Part shown: positions 1 to 7,691 of the stretch, piece after piece
Layout of the letters: each line of letters starts with the position of its first letter
Numbering within the stretch: position 1 is the stretch's first letter
Assembly (NCBI GenBank): GCA_016931175.1
Contig: JAFGFH010000021.1
Span: 1-42,556, forward strand
Length of the DNA: 42,556 nucleotides
Origin: Nanobdellota archaeon
GTDB lineage: Archaea; Nanobdellota; Nanobdellia; Tiddalikarchaeales; Tiddalikarchaeaceae
Direction of reading: 5' to 3'
Translations under genes and position numbers: made by a program
Notes under the pieces: generated by a model
The model's database searches: none
Told to the model about the DNA's origin: nothing
What the model saw: only the letters and a program-made list of their open reading frames with translations

Positions 1-5
1 AAAAA

Positions 6-416
6 TTATTCCTGCTCATCCAGTGCTTGATTAACTAAACTATCTGCAACTTTTATGAAACTATTAGTCCTGTTAACATGGCTGTATTTGACACTGTCAA
101 AAGAAGACTCTTTTTTCTTAACAATAACAAACAATTCTAATAATCTCTTATCATGAATCTTGTACTCACCTGTTAATTGCTTAATCATTAACTCACTGTC
201 AGAGTAGCAGATAATATTTTTGCAACCAACATCAGCAGCCATGCTTAACCCTTTAATCAAAGCATTATACTCTGCCCTGTTATTAGTTCCAAAACCCAAG
301 AATTTTTTATACTCTCTAATAATCCTGCCTGATTCATTAACTAACACTACACCTATAGCACTAAGACCAGGATTGCCCCTGCACCCGCCGTCACTGTAAA
401 TGCTGCAATTTTTCAT
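6..416 (-). CDS. rnhA: Ribonuclease HI
   Basis: Predicted RNase H fold endonuclease that cleaves the RNA strand of RNA-DNA hybrids, for example R-loops and primers. The 136-residue product begins MKNCSIYSDGG, the first beta strand with the first catalytic Asp, followed by the NRAEYNAL motif with the catalytic Glu, YSDSELM with the second Asp, and a C-terminal HVNR...ADSLVNQAL segment with the last acidic residue. The ATG at 416 is preferred to an in-frame TTG at 437 because it starts right before the first strand and an AT-rich box near 440-452 (minus) lies about 30 nt upstream. No hybrid-binding domain is attached, so it resembles the short RNase HI type of archaea and bacteria. Monocistronic, divergent from the DHH gene. 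Confidence 0.92.
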   Translation of the reverse strand: MKNCSIYSDGGCRGNPGLSAIGVVLVNESGRIIREYKKFLGFGTNNRAEYNALIKGLSMAADVGCKNIICYSDSELMIKQLTGEYKIHDKRLLELFVIVKKKESSFDSVKYSHVNRTNSFIKVADSLVNQALDEQE

Positions 417-522
417 TAATACAAGAATAAAAAACAATGATTAATAAAAATTACTGAATTAGAAAGGTTTAAAAAATAATCATTCCCTTTAATCTTTTTG
501 TCGAAGAAAAAAAAGAAAAATA

Positions 523-527
523 GGTGA
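523..527 (+). promoter_or_regulatory. Shine-Dalgarno of the DHH nuclease gene
   Basis: GGTGA followed by a T-run lies 9 nt before the ATG at 537. It matches the archaeal 16S anti-SD and supports that start, so this mRNA should have a leader unlike many single genes in the window. Confidence 0.6.
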
Positions 528-536
528 TTTTTTTTA

Positions 537-2042
537 ATGAATAAAATTAAAGAATCCCCGGTTAGGGATTCGAAGAGTAAGATAATTGAATTAAAACCAA
601 AGGATTATTTCAAAGGAGTTGTTAAAATTCTTAGAAAAACCCAGCCAGGCCCGGTAATCTTTACAATAAGCGACGGTTACGGAGCAGTTGATGCAATGGT
701 TAAAGACTCTGTTTACAAGACAGGAGACGTTGTTTACGTAACAGGCCCGGTTAATGAAAGAGCAGGCACTCTCCAGGTTGAGATAAAAACAATAAAACAG
801 TCGAACACTGATTTTAACAAAATAATAGGGGATAAGAGCGAGCCAGTGCTTAAAGATTTCAGCATAAAATCTGAAAGGTACGAGGTTATGAAACCAGTAT
901 TCTTGCAGGTTGCAAAGAGAATAAGAAGAGCAGTTCTCGAGAACCAGCCAATACTTCTACGGCACCATAATGACTCTGACGGTATAAACGCAGCACTAGC
1001 TGTTGAAACAGCTTGCAAAATGCTTATGAAAAAGATTGGCATAAACCCTGAGTTTAACATTTACAGAAGCCCAAGCAAAGCCCCTTTTTACGACACTGGC
1101 GACGTTTTCAGAGACTTAGTGTTATCAAAGAGGATGACAGAGATTCATGAGCAGAAGAAGCCGTTAATAATAGTTGTAGACAACGGTTCCACACCAGAAG
1201 ACTTGTTCAGCTTTAAAATCTTGAAACAAACAGGGCACGAGTGCATAGTAGTAGACCACCACAATCCAGTAATAATAAAGGATTCTAAGAGTTTAGTATG
1301 CCCTTACTTGTCAATGCACTTAAACCCTTACCTTTTCGGCTTGGACAGCCAGACTAGTGCGGGAATGCTATGCTACGAATTAGCAAGATTCATTAATGAA
1401 GAATTCAGCAATCCCTTAATGCCTGCAGTTGCAGCAATAAGCGACCACTGCGAGATAAAAGAGACTGAAGATTACATAAAAAATAGTAAAAAACAAAGAG
1501 AGGAATTAAAGAGAACAGGCATAGCAATAGACTTCACAGCTCATAATCTCAGATTCGACTCGGGAAAAGGAGTATTTGAGGAATTATACGCGAACCCTGT
1601 AATGGTTGAATTAATAAATGAAGAGGTTTCAAAGAGCGTTGAGAAGCAATTGCAAAGCACGATGCCTTACTTGAGAACATCAGAGATTAACGGTGTAACC
1701 TTTTCCTACATAGACCTTGAAAAGTATACCATGAGATTCACTTACCCAACACCTGGGAAAGTAATAGGAATGATACACGACTTAGTTGCTGAAGGCAGGG
1801 ACAACACTCCAGTGTTAACAATAGGCTACTTGTCAGACATGATAATAATAAGAGCAACCCAGCCAGTAATGCCTGTTCAGCACTTGATTGAAGTCTTAAA
1901 ACATAAGATGCCTCAGGCAAACGTGGACGGAGGAGGCCATGAAATGGCAGGAACAATAAAATTCGTGCCAGCCCACTTAACAAGCATACTAGAGCTTATA
2001 AAAGAAGAATTAAGGCAATTAGACATGCAAAAACTTTATTAA
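537..2042 (+). CDS. DHH-family phosphoesterase with N-terminal OB fold (RecJ-like nuclease)
   Basis: 501-residue RecJ-like protein expected to be a metal-dependent single-strand-specific exonuclease in repair or replication. Residues about 18-85 look like an OB-fold nucleic-acid-binding domain (GVVKILRKTQPGPVIFTISD). The DHH catalytic core follows: HHNDSDG at 143-149, VVDNGS near 217, and the signature DHH at 240-242. The C-terminal DHHA1 domain carries GGGHEMAGT near residue 465. All metal-ligand motifs are intact. Archaeal relatives with OB plus DHH often also have a DnaJ-type zinc finger; none is seen here. Whether it is the GINS-associated form or the Hel308-associated form cannot be told from this sequence. 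Standing alone on the plus strand with a clear SD. Confidence 0.9.
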   Translation: MNKIKESPVRDSKSKIIELKPKDYFKGVVKILRKTQPGPVIFTISDGYGAVDAMVKDSVYKTGDVVYVTGPVNERAGTLQVEIKTIKQSNTDFNKIIGDKSEPVLKDFSIKSERYEVMKPVFLQVAKRIRRAVLENQPILLRHHNDSDGINAALAVETACKMLMKKIGINPEFNIYRSPSKAPFYDTGDVFRDLVLSKRMTEIHEQKKPLIIVVDNGSTPEDLFSFKILKQTGHECIVVDHHNPVIIKDSKSLVCPYLSMHLNPYLFGLDSQTSAGMLCYELARFINEEFSNPLMPAVAAISDHCEIKETEDYIKNSKKQREELKRTGIAIDFTAHNLRFDSGKGVFEELYANPVMVELINEEVSKSVEKQLQSTMPYLRTSEINGVTFSYIDLEKYTMRFTYPTPGKVIGMIHDLVAEGRDNTPVLTIGYLSDMIIIRATQPVMPVQHLIEVLKHKMPQANVDGGGHEMAGTIKFVPAHLTSILELIKEELRQLDMQKLY

Positions 2043-2066
2043 ATATTAGTATTATTTCTAATTATT

Positions 2067-2873
2067 TTGAGGCCTGAAATAAGTTTTGTAATACCAACTT
2101 TTAATGAAGAAGCGTATATTGAGAAAACACTCATCTCATTGAAGAATCAGAAAACAAAGATTCCCTACGAGATAATAATCAGCGACTGCAAAAGCAGCGA
2201 CCGAACCCTTGAAATAGCCAAAAAATACGCGGATAAGATAGTATCAGTGGAAAAGAGAGGCATCGGCGTTGGCAGGAACGCTGGAATTAAACAATCCAGT
2301 GCAGAATACATAGTAAACACTGACGCTGACACGATATTCCCGGAAGACTTTGTTGAAAAAGTGTACCCCTTGTTTAAATCGAAAGAGTACGTTGGGTTCT
2401 ACTGCGGCAAGTGGGATTACTACACGGGAAAATCATTAATACTTAAACTATTGACATTACTAGCTTCCACATTGTTAGTATTATATTCAAAGATTCAGTC
2501 TGTTAAGAATACTACAACCCTGCCAGGCTGGTGCTTGTGCACGCAGAGGTGGGTTTTTGACGCAGTAGGAGGATTTGATGAAGACACCAGCAAGTGCGAA
2601 GACGTGAACTATAGTTATGCCATAGAAGTATTAGGCAAGAAGTATTACTACTCCCACATAAACGTGCGCTCGTCAGTCAGAAGGTTTGAAAAAAGCCTGC
2701 CTGAAAGTTACGTTCATTACAAAACTTTAGGGCATGGACCTTTAAACTGGTGGCGTGACCTTGCAAGAGAGAGCAGGAATCCTTACCTTGGAGTCTTAGG
2801 ATTTAGGATAAAAAAAAGATTCATAATAGCAACACTATTCTTGTTAACAATAACGATAAGATTAATATTCTGA
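2067..2873 (+). CDS. Membrane-anchored family 2 glycosyltransferase
   Basis: Predicted GT-A fold inverting glycosyltransferase, 268 residues. The N-terminal VIPTFNEE, the DCKSSDRT strand and the NTDADT (DXD-type) metal/nucleotide site are all visible, followed by a GGFDEDTSKCEDV acceptor-side motif near residue 170. A hydrophobic stretch around residues 123-145 and a C-terminal helix (residues about 250-267) point to membrane association, as in enzymes acting on lipid-linked sugars. The start is TTG: no ATG exists before the first motif, and a TATA-like box (actttattaaat, about 2034-2045) lies roughly 25 nt upstream, suggesting a leaderless TTG start. The sugar and acceptor are unknown. Convergent with the next gene, one base apart. 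Confidence 0.85.
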   Translation: MRPEISFVIPTFNEEAYIEKTLISLKNQKTKIPYEIIISDCKSSDRTLEIAKKYADKIVSVEKRGIGVGRNAGIKQSSAEYIVNTDADTIFPEDFVEKVYPLFKSKEYVGFYCGKWDYYTGKSLILKLLTLLASTLLVLYSKIQSVKNTTTLPGWCLCTQRWVFDAVGGFDEDTSKCEDVNYSYAIEVLGKKYYYSHINVRSSVRRFEKSLPESYVHYKTLGHGPLNWWRDLARESRNPYLGVLGFRIKKRFIIATLFLLTITIRLIF

Positions 2874-2874
2874 A

Positions 2875-3714
2875 TCAGCACAATTCTCTAATCTTTTCAA
2901 GATACCTTAACCTGTCATCCGGCATTAAACTAATTATTTGGTCAATAACCCTCTGCTTCTCATCATCCCGGATTAAACCCTCAAAGACTAACTCATTAAA
3001 CATTTGCCTTTCATTAATGAAGAAGATTACGTAATTAACCTCTCCCCAATCAATACCAGCATTTGTGTTGAATCCTAAACTCTTAGCCGATTTCTTTAAC
3101 AATTTAACCTCTCTCTTAAATAATCCGCTTTCTAAAAGAACATCCCTTAAACATAAGGTATCAAAGAATCTAATAATGTTAAAACCGTTCTCAAAACCTT
3201 CAAACAAGGGTTTAAGAACAGGATAGCAAGCGTTTGATAATAAGTTAACCATCTTTGCAGAATAATCAAAAACAGCCCTCTTTAAAGGAGTTTTTAAATC
3301 ACTGCTCTCAGCAAGAGTTATAATATAATCCTCTCTTCTGTCAACACTGTAATACTCTAAAAAAACTTCAAGAACAGCTTCCTTTCTTATATCTTCAGGA
3401 CTTTCTAAATCACAAAAACCTCTTAAAGCGTCAGGAAGCAGAAAATTATTATACTCGTCAGGTTTTTTAATATAAGCTTCAGCAATTGACTGGAAAGACT
3501 TAACGCACTCGATCAAGTAAACAACTAAACTATTAATATTTAAACTAATATACTCAGCCTTTTTGCCAGGATAATTACAGGACTCTGGGAAAAAAGGAGT
3601 GTTAAAAAATTGTTTATTAATAATGTTAAAAAAGAAACCAGTAATGTCTTCATACTCAAGCAAAGGAGCTACCTCTAAACTCCTTATTCTCTCATAAACA
3701 AGGTTTTCAATCAC
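2875..3714 (-). CDS. Hypothetical helical protein
   Basis: Not recognised. 279 residues, rich in Phe, Leu, Glu and Lys, predicted mostly alpha-helical and soluble, with no clear membrane segment, signal peptide or metal motif. The start is GTG (first residues MIENLVYERIRSL). A minus-strand TATA-like box (GGTTTTTAAGT, about 3738-3748) sits about 28 nt upstream, supporting a leaderless GTG start. It is alone on its strand and diverges from the ASCH gene. Coding status rests on the long uninterrupted frame, its promoter and its compact fit between neighbours. Confidence 0.7.
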   Translation of the reverse strand: MIENLVYERIRSLEVAPLLEYEDITGFFFNIINKQFFNTPFFPESCNYPGKKAEYISLNINSLVVYLIECVKSFQSIAEAYIKKPDEYNNFLLPDALRGFCDLESPEDIRKEAVLEVFLEYYSVDRREDYIITLAESSDLKTPLKRAVFDYSAKMVNLLSNACYPVLKPLFEGFENGFNIIRFFDTLCLRDVLLESGLFKREVKLLKKSAKSLGFNTNAGIDWGEVNYVIFFINERQMFNELVFEGLIRDDEKQRVIDQIISLMPDDRLRYLEKIRELC

Positions 3715-3797
3715 CAGAGTATTCTAAAAATTATTACTTAAAAACCTTGCTGAATATTAGAAAAAAACTTAACTTAATAATTGTTCAATCAATACTT

Positions 3798-4175
3798 ATG
3801 CAGGCAACAGTATTATCACTTAAACAGCCATGGGCGGAACTAGTAGCTTCAGGAAAGAAAAGTATAGAGCTGCGCTCCTGGAATACTAAACACAGAGGCT
3901 TATTCTACATTCACGCATCCAATAATATAGATAAAGAGAAATGCAGTGAATTAAGAATGAACATTAATGAATTAGTTACAGGAGCAATCATAGCTAAAGC
4001 TGAACTATTAACTGTTAAAAAATACGATACTAAAAAAGAATTATTAAAGGATTCAAAAAAGCACTACGCAGAGGATTATAAAACCCCCTGCCACGGTTTC
4101 TTACTGAATAATATTAAAAGGATAAAACCAGTTTACTGCAAAGGAAGACTCGGCTTTTGGAAAATAATCATTTAG
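3798..4175 (+). CDS. ASCH domain protein
   Basis: 125-residue single-domain protein with the ASCH/PUA-like signature: LSLKQPWAELVASGKKSIELRSW at the N-terminus (written in part: QPWAELVASGKKSIELR), then LFYIHAS. The GxKxxExR motif lines the putative nucleic-acid or nucleoside binding pocket of ASCH proteins, some of which hydrolyse N4-acetylcytidine or bind RNA. Specific activity is not assignable. The ATG at 3798 is chosen over an in-frame TTG at 3747 because it directly precedes the first ASCH strand and an AT-rich box near 3765-3777 sits about 27 nt upstream. The 3' end overlaps the convergent membrane protein gene by 8 bases. Confidence 0.85.
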   Translation: MQATVLSLKQPWAELVASGKKSIELRSWNTKHRGLFYIHASNNIDKEKCSELRMNINELVTGAIIAKAELLTVKKYDTKKELLKDSKKHYAEDYKTPCHGFLLNNIKRIKPVYCKGRLGFWKIII

Positions 4176-4491
4176 CATACTTTGAAGCAGTGAAGTCAAT
4201 AATGGCTCCGTAAGCTATGCCTGCAAAGAAACCCATCCAGTCCCGTAAACCAGTGGATAATAGGAAAGCCAAGCTTATAAGAAGTCCGAAAACAACCCCT
4301 CTTAATAATACGCCCTTCTTAATCTTAGGAAGAACTCCAATAACTACACCCATTAGAACACGATTATACCAGGTTGCGAACAAGAACAATTCATTTCCTT
4401 CAAAACCTAGTCTTCCGCCAACACCAATAATGCAGAAAATTCCAAGCAAAGCACCGGCTAATACAGCTAAAGGTAAACGCTTAATCTGCAT
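4168..4491 (-). CDS. Small integral membrane protein
   Basis: Not assigned to a family. 107 residues with three or four hydrophobic helices (starting LPLAVLAGALLGIFCIIGV, then NRVLMGVVIGVLP, then LLRGVVFGLLISLAFLL and a last WMGFFAGIAYGAI) separated by short basic loops (KIKK). Gly-rich packing surfaces in each helix. The gene is followed on the minus strand by the overlapping end of the ASCH gene and preceded by another small membrane protein gene 33 bases away, so the two could be co-transcribed. An antisense open frame on the plus strand over the same bases is Pro/Lys-rich and judged a shadow. Confidence 0.72.
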   Translation of the reverse strand: MQIKRLPLAVLAGALLGIFCIIGVGGRLGFEGNELFLFATWYNRVLMGVVIGVLPKIKKGVLLRGVVFGLLISLAFLLSTGLRDWMGFFAGIAYGAIIDFTASKYAK

Positions 4492-4524
4492 GAGTAAAAA
4501 ATAATAATTAATAAGTTAAATAAT

Positions 4525-4899
4525 TTATGCTCCCAAGTATAAGAAAGCAGCAGTAACTAAGACGCCAGCTATTAAAGCCATTGTAAGCAGAACATAATTA
4601 GCCCACTTCTTCTGCCTTAACTCTTTGGTTAACTTAATCTTCTTGCCGTATTTTTGCTGAAGGGCTTGGCCAATAGCAACGCCTAACGCCACTCCTAATG
4701 CAGGACCTAGAGCTATGTTTCCTAAAGCAAGACCAATAGCAATACCTAACGCCAAACCAATACCAATGCCTTGCATCATATACTTGTCTTCGTAAGTGTA
4801 CTTGTCAGCCTCTAACTTCTTTTTAACAAAAAACAAGCTGAAACCCGCTAATAAAACAATTGTTAAAAGAATTATTCCGGAAATAATTGTCCACACCAT
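4525..4899 (-). CDS. Glycine-zipper membrane protein
   Basis: 124 residues, no family recognised. An N-terminal helix (WTIISGIILLTIVLLAGF) is followed by a charged segment (KKKLEADKYTYEDKY), then a long run of small residues built from repeats of the type ALGxAIG/GLALG (about residues 44-82), a basic linker (KKIKLTKELRQKK) and a C-terminal helix (LLTMALIAGVLVTAAFLYL). The repeated Gly every fourth residue is a glycine zipper, typical of tightly packed or oligomerising transmembrane helices. Likely located in the cytoplasmic membrane; role unknown. Probably in one transcript with the downstream small membrane protein gene. Confidence 0.72.
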   Translation of the reverse strand: MVWTIISGIILLTIVLLAGFSLFFVKKKLEADKYTYEDKYMMQGIGIGLALGIAIGLALGNIALGPALGVALGVAIGQALQQKYGKKIKLTKELRQKKWANYVLLTMALIAGVLVTAAFLYLGA

Positions 4900-5031
4900 G
4901 AAATTCTAATTAAGTAATTAATTAAAAAGATATGTCTTCTCTGCTGTGAATCAAACCATTGCGGGGAAAAAAAACGTTTGTTAAAGCACTGCATTATTTC
5001 CAGCAATCCGGATAATACTTGTTTGAAAAAT

Positions 5032-5041
5032 ATTTTTAAAG
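5032..5041 (+). promoter_or_regulatory. TATA-box promoter of the FKBP gene
   Basis: The box TATTTTTAAA is centred about 27 nt upstream of the ATG at 5063, the spacing expected between an archaeal TATA box and the transcription start. It predicts a leaderless or nearly leaderless mRNA. The rest of the 163-base gap (4900-5062) shows no RNA gene or other feature. Confidence 0.6.
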
Positions 5042-5062
5042 AACTAATCATAGATAAAAGAT

Positions 5063-5542
5063 ATGAAAAAAACACTCTTATTAATCTCAGCAATCTTAGT
5101 GCTCGGCTGCACTCAGAACTTGATGATAAAAGCAGGAGATAACGTGACATTAGATTATGTTGGCAGGTTAAGCAATGGTTCAATCTTTGACACTTCAGAA
5201 GGCGGCACGCCTTTAAGTTTCACAGCAGGCAATGGTGAAGTAATCAAAGGATTTGACGACGCAGTAATAGGCATGAGTGTTGGAGAGGAGAAGATTTTCA
5301 CAATACCAGCTGCGGATGCTTACGGAGAATACAATCCTGAATTCGTAATATCTTACAATACGAGCGACATACTGGAAGCAGTCCAGCAGGAGATTTACGA
5401 AGGATTCTACGTTCAAACAATGGAAGGTTATATAGGACAGGTTACAAGCACTAACGAGAACGAAACACTCGTAGACTTCAACCACCCGTTGGCAGGCAAG
5501 GACTTAACTTTCACTATAAGAATAATTGGCATTAATACATAA
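5063..5542 (+). CDS. Secreted FKBP-type peptidyl-prolyl isomerase, putative lipoprotein
   Basis: 159 residues. The N-terminus MKKTLLLISAILVLGC is a signal peptide ending in a lipobox-like GC at residue 16, suggesting an exported, lipid-anchored protein. The mature part starts with IKAGDNVTLDYVGRLSNGSIFDTS, the classic FKBP beta sheet, continues through FTAGNGEVIKGFDDAVIGMSVGE and IPAADAYGEY, and ends in a second module (PLAGKDLTFTIRI) typical of the SlyD-like archaeal FKBPs with an inserted flap domain. Such proteins catalyse Xaa-Pro isomerisation and act as folding chaperones, here for extracytoplasmic proteins such as the surface proteins encoded elsewhere in this window. Monocistronic with a TATA box 27 nt upstream. 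Confidence 0.9.
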   Translation: MKKTLLLISAILVLGCTQNLMIKAGDNVTLDYVGRLSNGSIFDTSEGGTPLSFTAGNGEVIKGFDDAVIGMSVGEEKIFTIPAADAYGEYNPEFVISYNTSDILEAVQQEIYEGFYVQTMEGYIGQVTSTNENETLVDFNHPLAGKDLTFTIRIIGINT

Positions 5543-5543
5543 T

Positions 5544-5783
5544 TCAACCAATGAAGTGCTTGATTACTAAACCTATTATTACTAAAAGGCAGTAAGCAGA
5601 GAATATAATGAATAGTATTGTTACAAGAATAAGCTGCAATTGCATCTCTAAAACAGTAACTCCTCCGGTGAAATTGCTTAATGAATATAAAACTATAGGC
5701 ACCAGGAAAAGAATGAAAAGAACAACCATCACCCTCTGCAGCTTATCTGACAATTTGATAAAATTCGCTATTTTCTTATTCAT
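5544..5783 (-). CDS. Small two-helix membrane protein
   Basis: 79 residues, unrecognised. Two hydrophobic helices (VMVVLFILFLVPIVLYSL and LILVTILFIIFSAYCLLVIIGLVI) joined by a short polar loop (SNFTGGVTVLEMQ), with a positively charged N-terminus (MNKKIANFIKLSDKLQR). Ends one base from the convergent FKBP gene. Its ATG lies 55 bases from the divergent uvsE start and both seem to use the same AT-rich promoter box near 5810. Confidence 0.68.
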   Translation of the reverse strand: MNKKIANFIKLSDKLQRVMVVLFILFLVPIVLYSLSNFTGGVTVLEMQLQLILVTILFIIFSAYCLLVIIGLVIKHFIG

Positions 5784-5800
5784 AACTTAAAATAAGCAAC

Positions 5801-5814
5801 TAAATAATTATAAG
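5801..5814. promoter_or_regulatory. Shared divergent promoter box (small membrane protein / uvsE)
   Basis: The AT-rich element TAAATAATTATAAG is centred near 5810, about 27-28 nt from both the minus-strand ATG at 5783 and the plus-strand ATG at 5838. Its near-palindromic TAATTA core could bind TBP in either orientation and drive two leaderless transcripts. Confidence 0.5.
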
Positions 5815-5837
5815 CTCTTCCATGATTAAAATCTAGT

Positions 5838-6815
5838 ATGATAAGAGTTGGTTACGCGTGCATTAACACCAGCATTAACTGCACTTCAAGCAGCACCTTC
5901 AGATTAAAGAATTATTCAAAAGAAAGATTCATGGAAACCGTTAAATCAAACCTTGAATGTTTGAAGAAAATACTTGAATTTAATAATAAAAAAGGCATTA
6001 AGTTCTTCAGAATAACCAGCCAGTTAATACCCTTCGCTTCACACCCCGTTTGCAGTATAAAATGGCAGCAATTTTTTAGTGAAGATTTCAAAAAAATAGG
6101 AGAATACGTTAAGAAGAATCATATGAGGATAACTATGCACCCGGACCCATTTATAGTGTTAAACTCTCCAAGAAAAGAGGTTGTTAATAAAAGCCTGAAA
6201 GAATTAAAATACCATTCCCAACTCTTGGAAAGCATGCATTTAAGCAGTGAAAACAAGATAGTAATTCACGTAGGAGGCGTTTACGGGGATAAGAACGCGT
6301 CCATTAAAAGGTTTGTAAAAAACTATAATAAATTAGGGAAAATGCTTAAGAAGAGACTGGTTATTGAAAACGATGACTCTTCATATTCTTTAATGGATTG
6401 CTTGAAAATAAGCGATTTGACAGGAGTGCCAGTAGTTTTAGACGTTTTACACCACGAGATATTAAATAATAATGAATGCCTGAAAGAATCCTTTCAAAAA
6501 GCAGCAAAGACGTGGAAAATAAAGGACGGAAAGCCAATAATACACTACAACGAGCAGAAAAAAACAGGAAGGAAAGGTTACCATTCTGAAACAGTGAACG
6601 TTACAAGATTCAATAAAATAATAAAACCTTTAATAAAAGAAGACTTTGACGTAATGCTGGAAGTTAAGGATAAGGAGAAAAGCGCGCTTAAAATACTAAA
6701 AAAAACCTTTTTAATTAGTCAATTGATTATAAATAACTATGAAAAAGGTTGCATTAATCGTTCTAAGTGCATTAGTTGCACTTATGGGATTAGCAGAGAT
6801 TACAGGAATAATTAA
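5838..6815 (+). CDS. uvsE: UV damage endonuclease UvsE/UVDE
   Basis: TIM-barrel endonuclease that nicks DNA 5' to UV photoproducts and other lesions (alternative excision repair). The start RVGYACINTSI, the LKN segment and the barrel motifs fit the UVDE family: MHPDPF, VIHVGGVYG, LVIENDD, VVLDVLHHE, IIHYNEQ, HSE and MLEVKDKE supply the His/Glu/Asp ligands of the multi-metal site, all present. The catalytic part ends near KEKSALKIL (about residue 287); the last 35 residues read through the promoter and start of the next gene and look non-native. Removing one base from the A8 run at 6698-6705 would end the frame at 6714. Transcribed from a TATA-like box about 28 nt before the ATG. Confidence 0.9.
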   Translation: MIRVGYACINTSINCTSSSTFRLKNYSKERFMETVKSNLECLKKILEFNNKKGIKFFRITSQLIPFASHPVCSIKWQQFFSEDFKKIGEYVKKNHMRITMHPDPFIVLNSPRKEVVNKSLKELKYHSQLLESMHLSSENKIVIHVGGVYGDKNASIKRFVKNYNKLGKMLKKRLVIENDDSSYSLMDCLKISDLTGVPVVLDVLHHEILNNNECLKESFQKAAKTWKIKDGKPIIHYNEQKKTGRKGYHSETVNVTRFNKIIKPLIKEDFDVMLEVKDKEKSALKILKKTFLISQLIINNYEKGCINRSKCISCTYGISRDYRNN

Positions 6816-7068
6816 TTTCGGAACCGAGCCAGTATGGCACGCTTGGCTTAAAGTAATAGTAGGCTTGTTAGGAGTAGCTGTTCCATTCGTAATGGAAAAG
6901 CAGATTAACCTGGCACTCTACATAGTAAGCGGCGGTTTGGCTGTAATGGGAGTCTTAGGCTTAATCCCTGGATTGAACTATGCAGTAGAACCAATATGGC
7001 ACCCAGTACTAAAATTAGTAGCTGGTGGCGCAGGACTCTACATAGCATACATGAAGAAGAAAAAATAA
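6739..7068 (+). CDS. Internally duplicated four-helix membrane protein with EPxWH motifs
   Basis: 109 residues, no named family recognised. Two homologous halves are visible: LMGLAEITGIINFGTEPVWH (residues about 15-34) followed by AWLKVIVGLLG, and VMGVLGLIPGLNYAVEPIWH (about 69-88) followed by PVLKLVAGGAG. Each half has two hydrophobic helices joined by a loop with the conserved EP[VI]WH, and the C-terminus is YMKKKK. A pseudo-symmetric membrane protein built by tandem duplication is inferred; the paired Glu/His could bind a metal or protons but this is not shown. The first 77 bases overlap the apparent 3' end of uvsE. Followed by strong T-tracts. Confidence 0.8.
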   Translation: MKKVALIVLSALVALMGLAEITGIINFGTEPVWHAWLKVIVGLLGVAVPFVMEKQINLALYIVSGGLAVMGVLGLIPGLNYAVEPIWHPVLKLVAGGAGLYIAYMKKKK

Positions 7069-7078
7069 TTAAACAAAA

Positions 7079-7111
7079 TTTTTTTTTATTCTAATTTTTT
7101 ATTTTTTTTTT
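7079..7111 (+). terminator. Poly-T transcription terminator
   Basis: Three T-runs (9 T at 7079-7087, 6 T at 7095-7100, about 10 T at 7102-7111) directly follow the stop of the duplicated membrane protein gene. Oligo-T tracts without a hairpin are the usual archaeal termination signal. Confidence 0.7.
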
Positions 7112-7155
7112 ATATTACAAAAGTATAAAAAACATTGATTTATAATAAACTCTTT

Positions 7156-7638
7156 ATGAAAAAGACGAGTTTTGACTGGACTAAACTATTAATATCAATA
7201 ATTATAGGATTCTCTCCAGGAATAATAGGCGGATTATTCACTTACCCTGCAATACAAGGATGGTATACTACTCTTGTTAAAACACCTGTTACGCCCCCTA
7301 ACTGGTTATTTGGCCCAATGTGGTCCACACTTTACTTACTAATAGGAGTATCCTTCTACTTCATATGGAAGAAGGGTTTTAAGACACCTCAGTCTAAGCT
7401 TGCATTAACAATCTTCAGCATCCAATTATTTCTGAACGCGTTATGGAGTGTTATATTCTTCGGATTGCAGGAATTATTATTCGGACTTATAGAAATAATA
7501 TTCTTATGGTTCTTCATAATAGCAAACATTGTTGAATTCAGGGAGATTGACAAGAAAGCAGCTTACTTAATGCTGCCCTACCTTGCATGGGTTACTGTAG
7601 CAACAATACTTAACCTATCAATAGTATTGGTTAATTAG
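7156..7638 (+). CDS. TspO/MBR family membrane protein
   Basis: 160-residue five-helix membrane protein of the tryptophan-rich sensory protein/translocator protein family, which binds porphyrins and other tetrapyrroles and is linked to oxygen or stress responses. Diagnostic segments are the first helix with FSPGIIGGLFTYPAIQGWY, PVTPPNWLFGPMWSTLYLLIG, and LNALWSVIFFGLQ, with the family's conserved Trp/Pro residues present. The ATG at 7156 is chosen over a TTG at 7135. It sits next to a hemerythrin gene, so an oxygen or heme related context is plausible, but each gene has its own TATA-like element and co-regulation is not demonstrated. Confidence 0.92.
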   Translation: MKKTSFDWTKLLISIIIGFSPGIIGGLFTYPAIQGWYTTLVKTPVTPPNWLFGPMWSTLYLLIGVSFYFIWKKGFKTPQSKLALTIFSIQLFLNALWSVIFFGLQELLFGLIEIIFLWFFIIANIVEFREIDKKAAYLMLPYLAWVTVATILNLSIVLVN

Positions 7639-7691
7639 TTCCAAAACAATTTCAGAAAACTTTTAATAAAATCAAGCATTTTATATTAAAT

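Noticed and set aside
4217-4504. Plus-strand 95-codon frame opposite the small membrane protein
   Set aside because: Pro/Lys/Thr-rich composition typical of an antisense shadow of a hydrophobic protein.
4900-5062. Possible C/D-box sRNA or other RNA gene in the 163-base gap
   Set aside because: No RUGAUGA/CUGA pair or stable fold is visible; only the FKBP promoter box can be supported.
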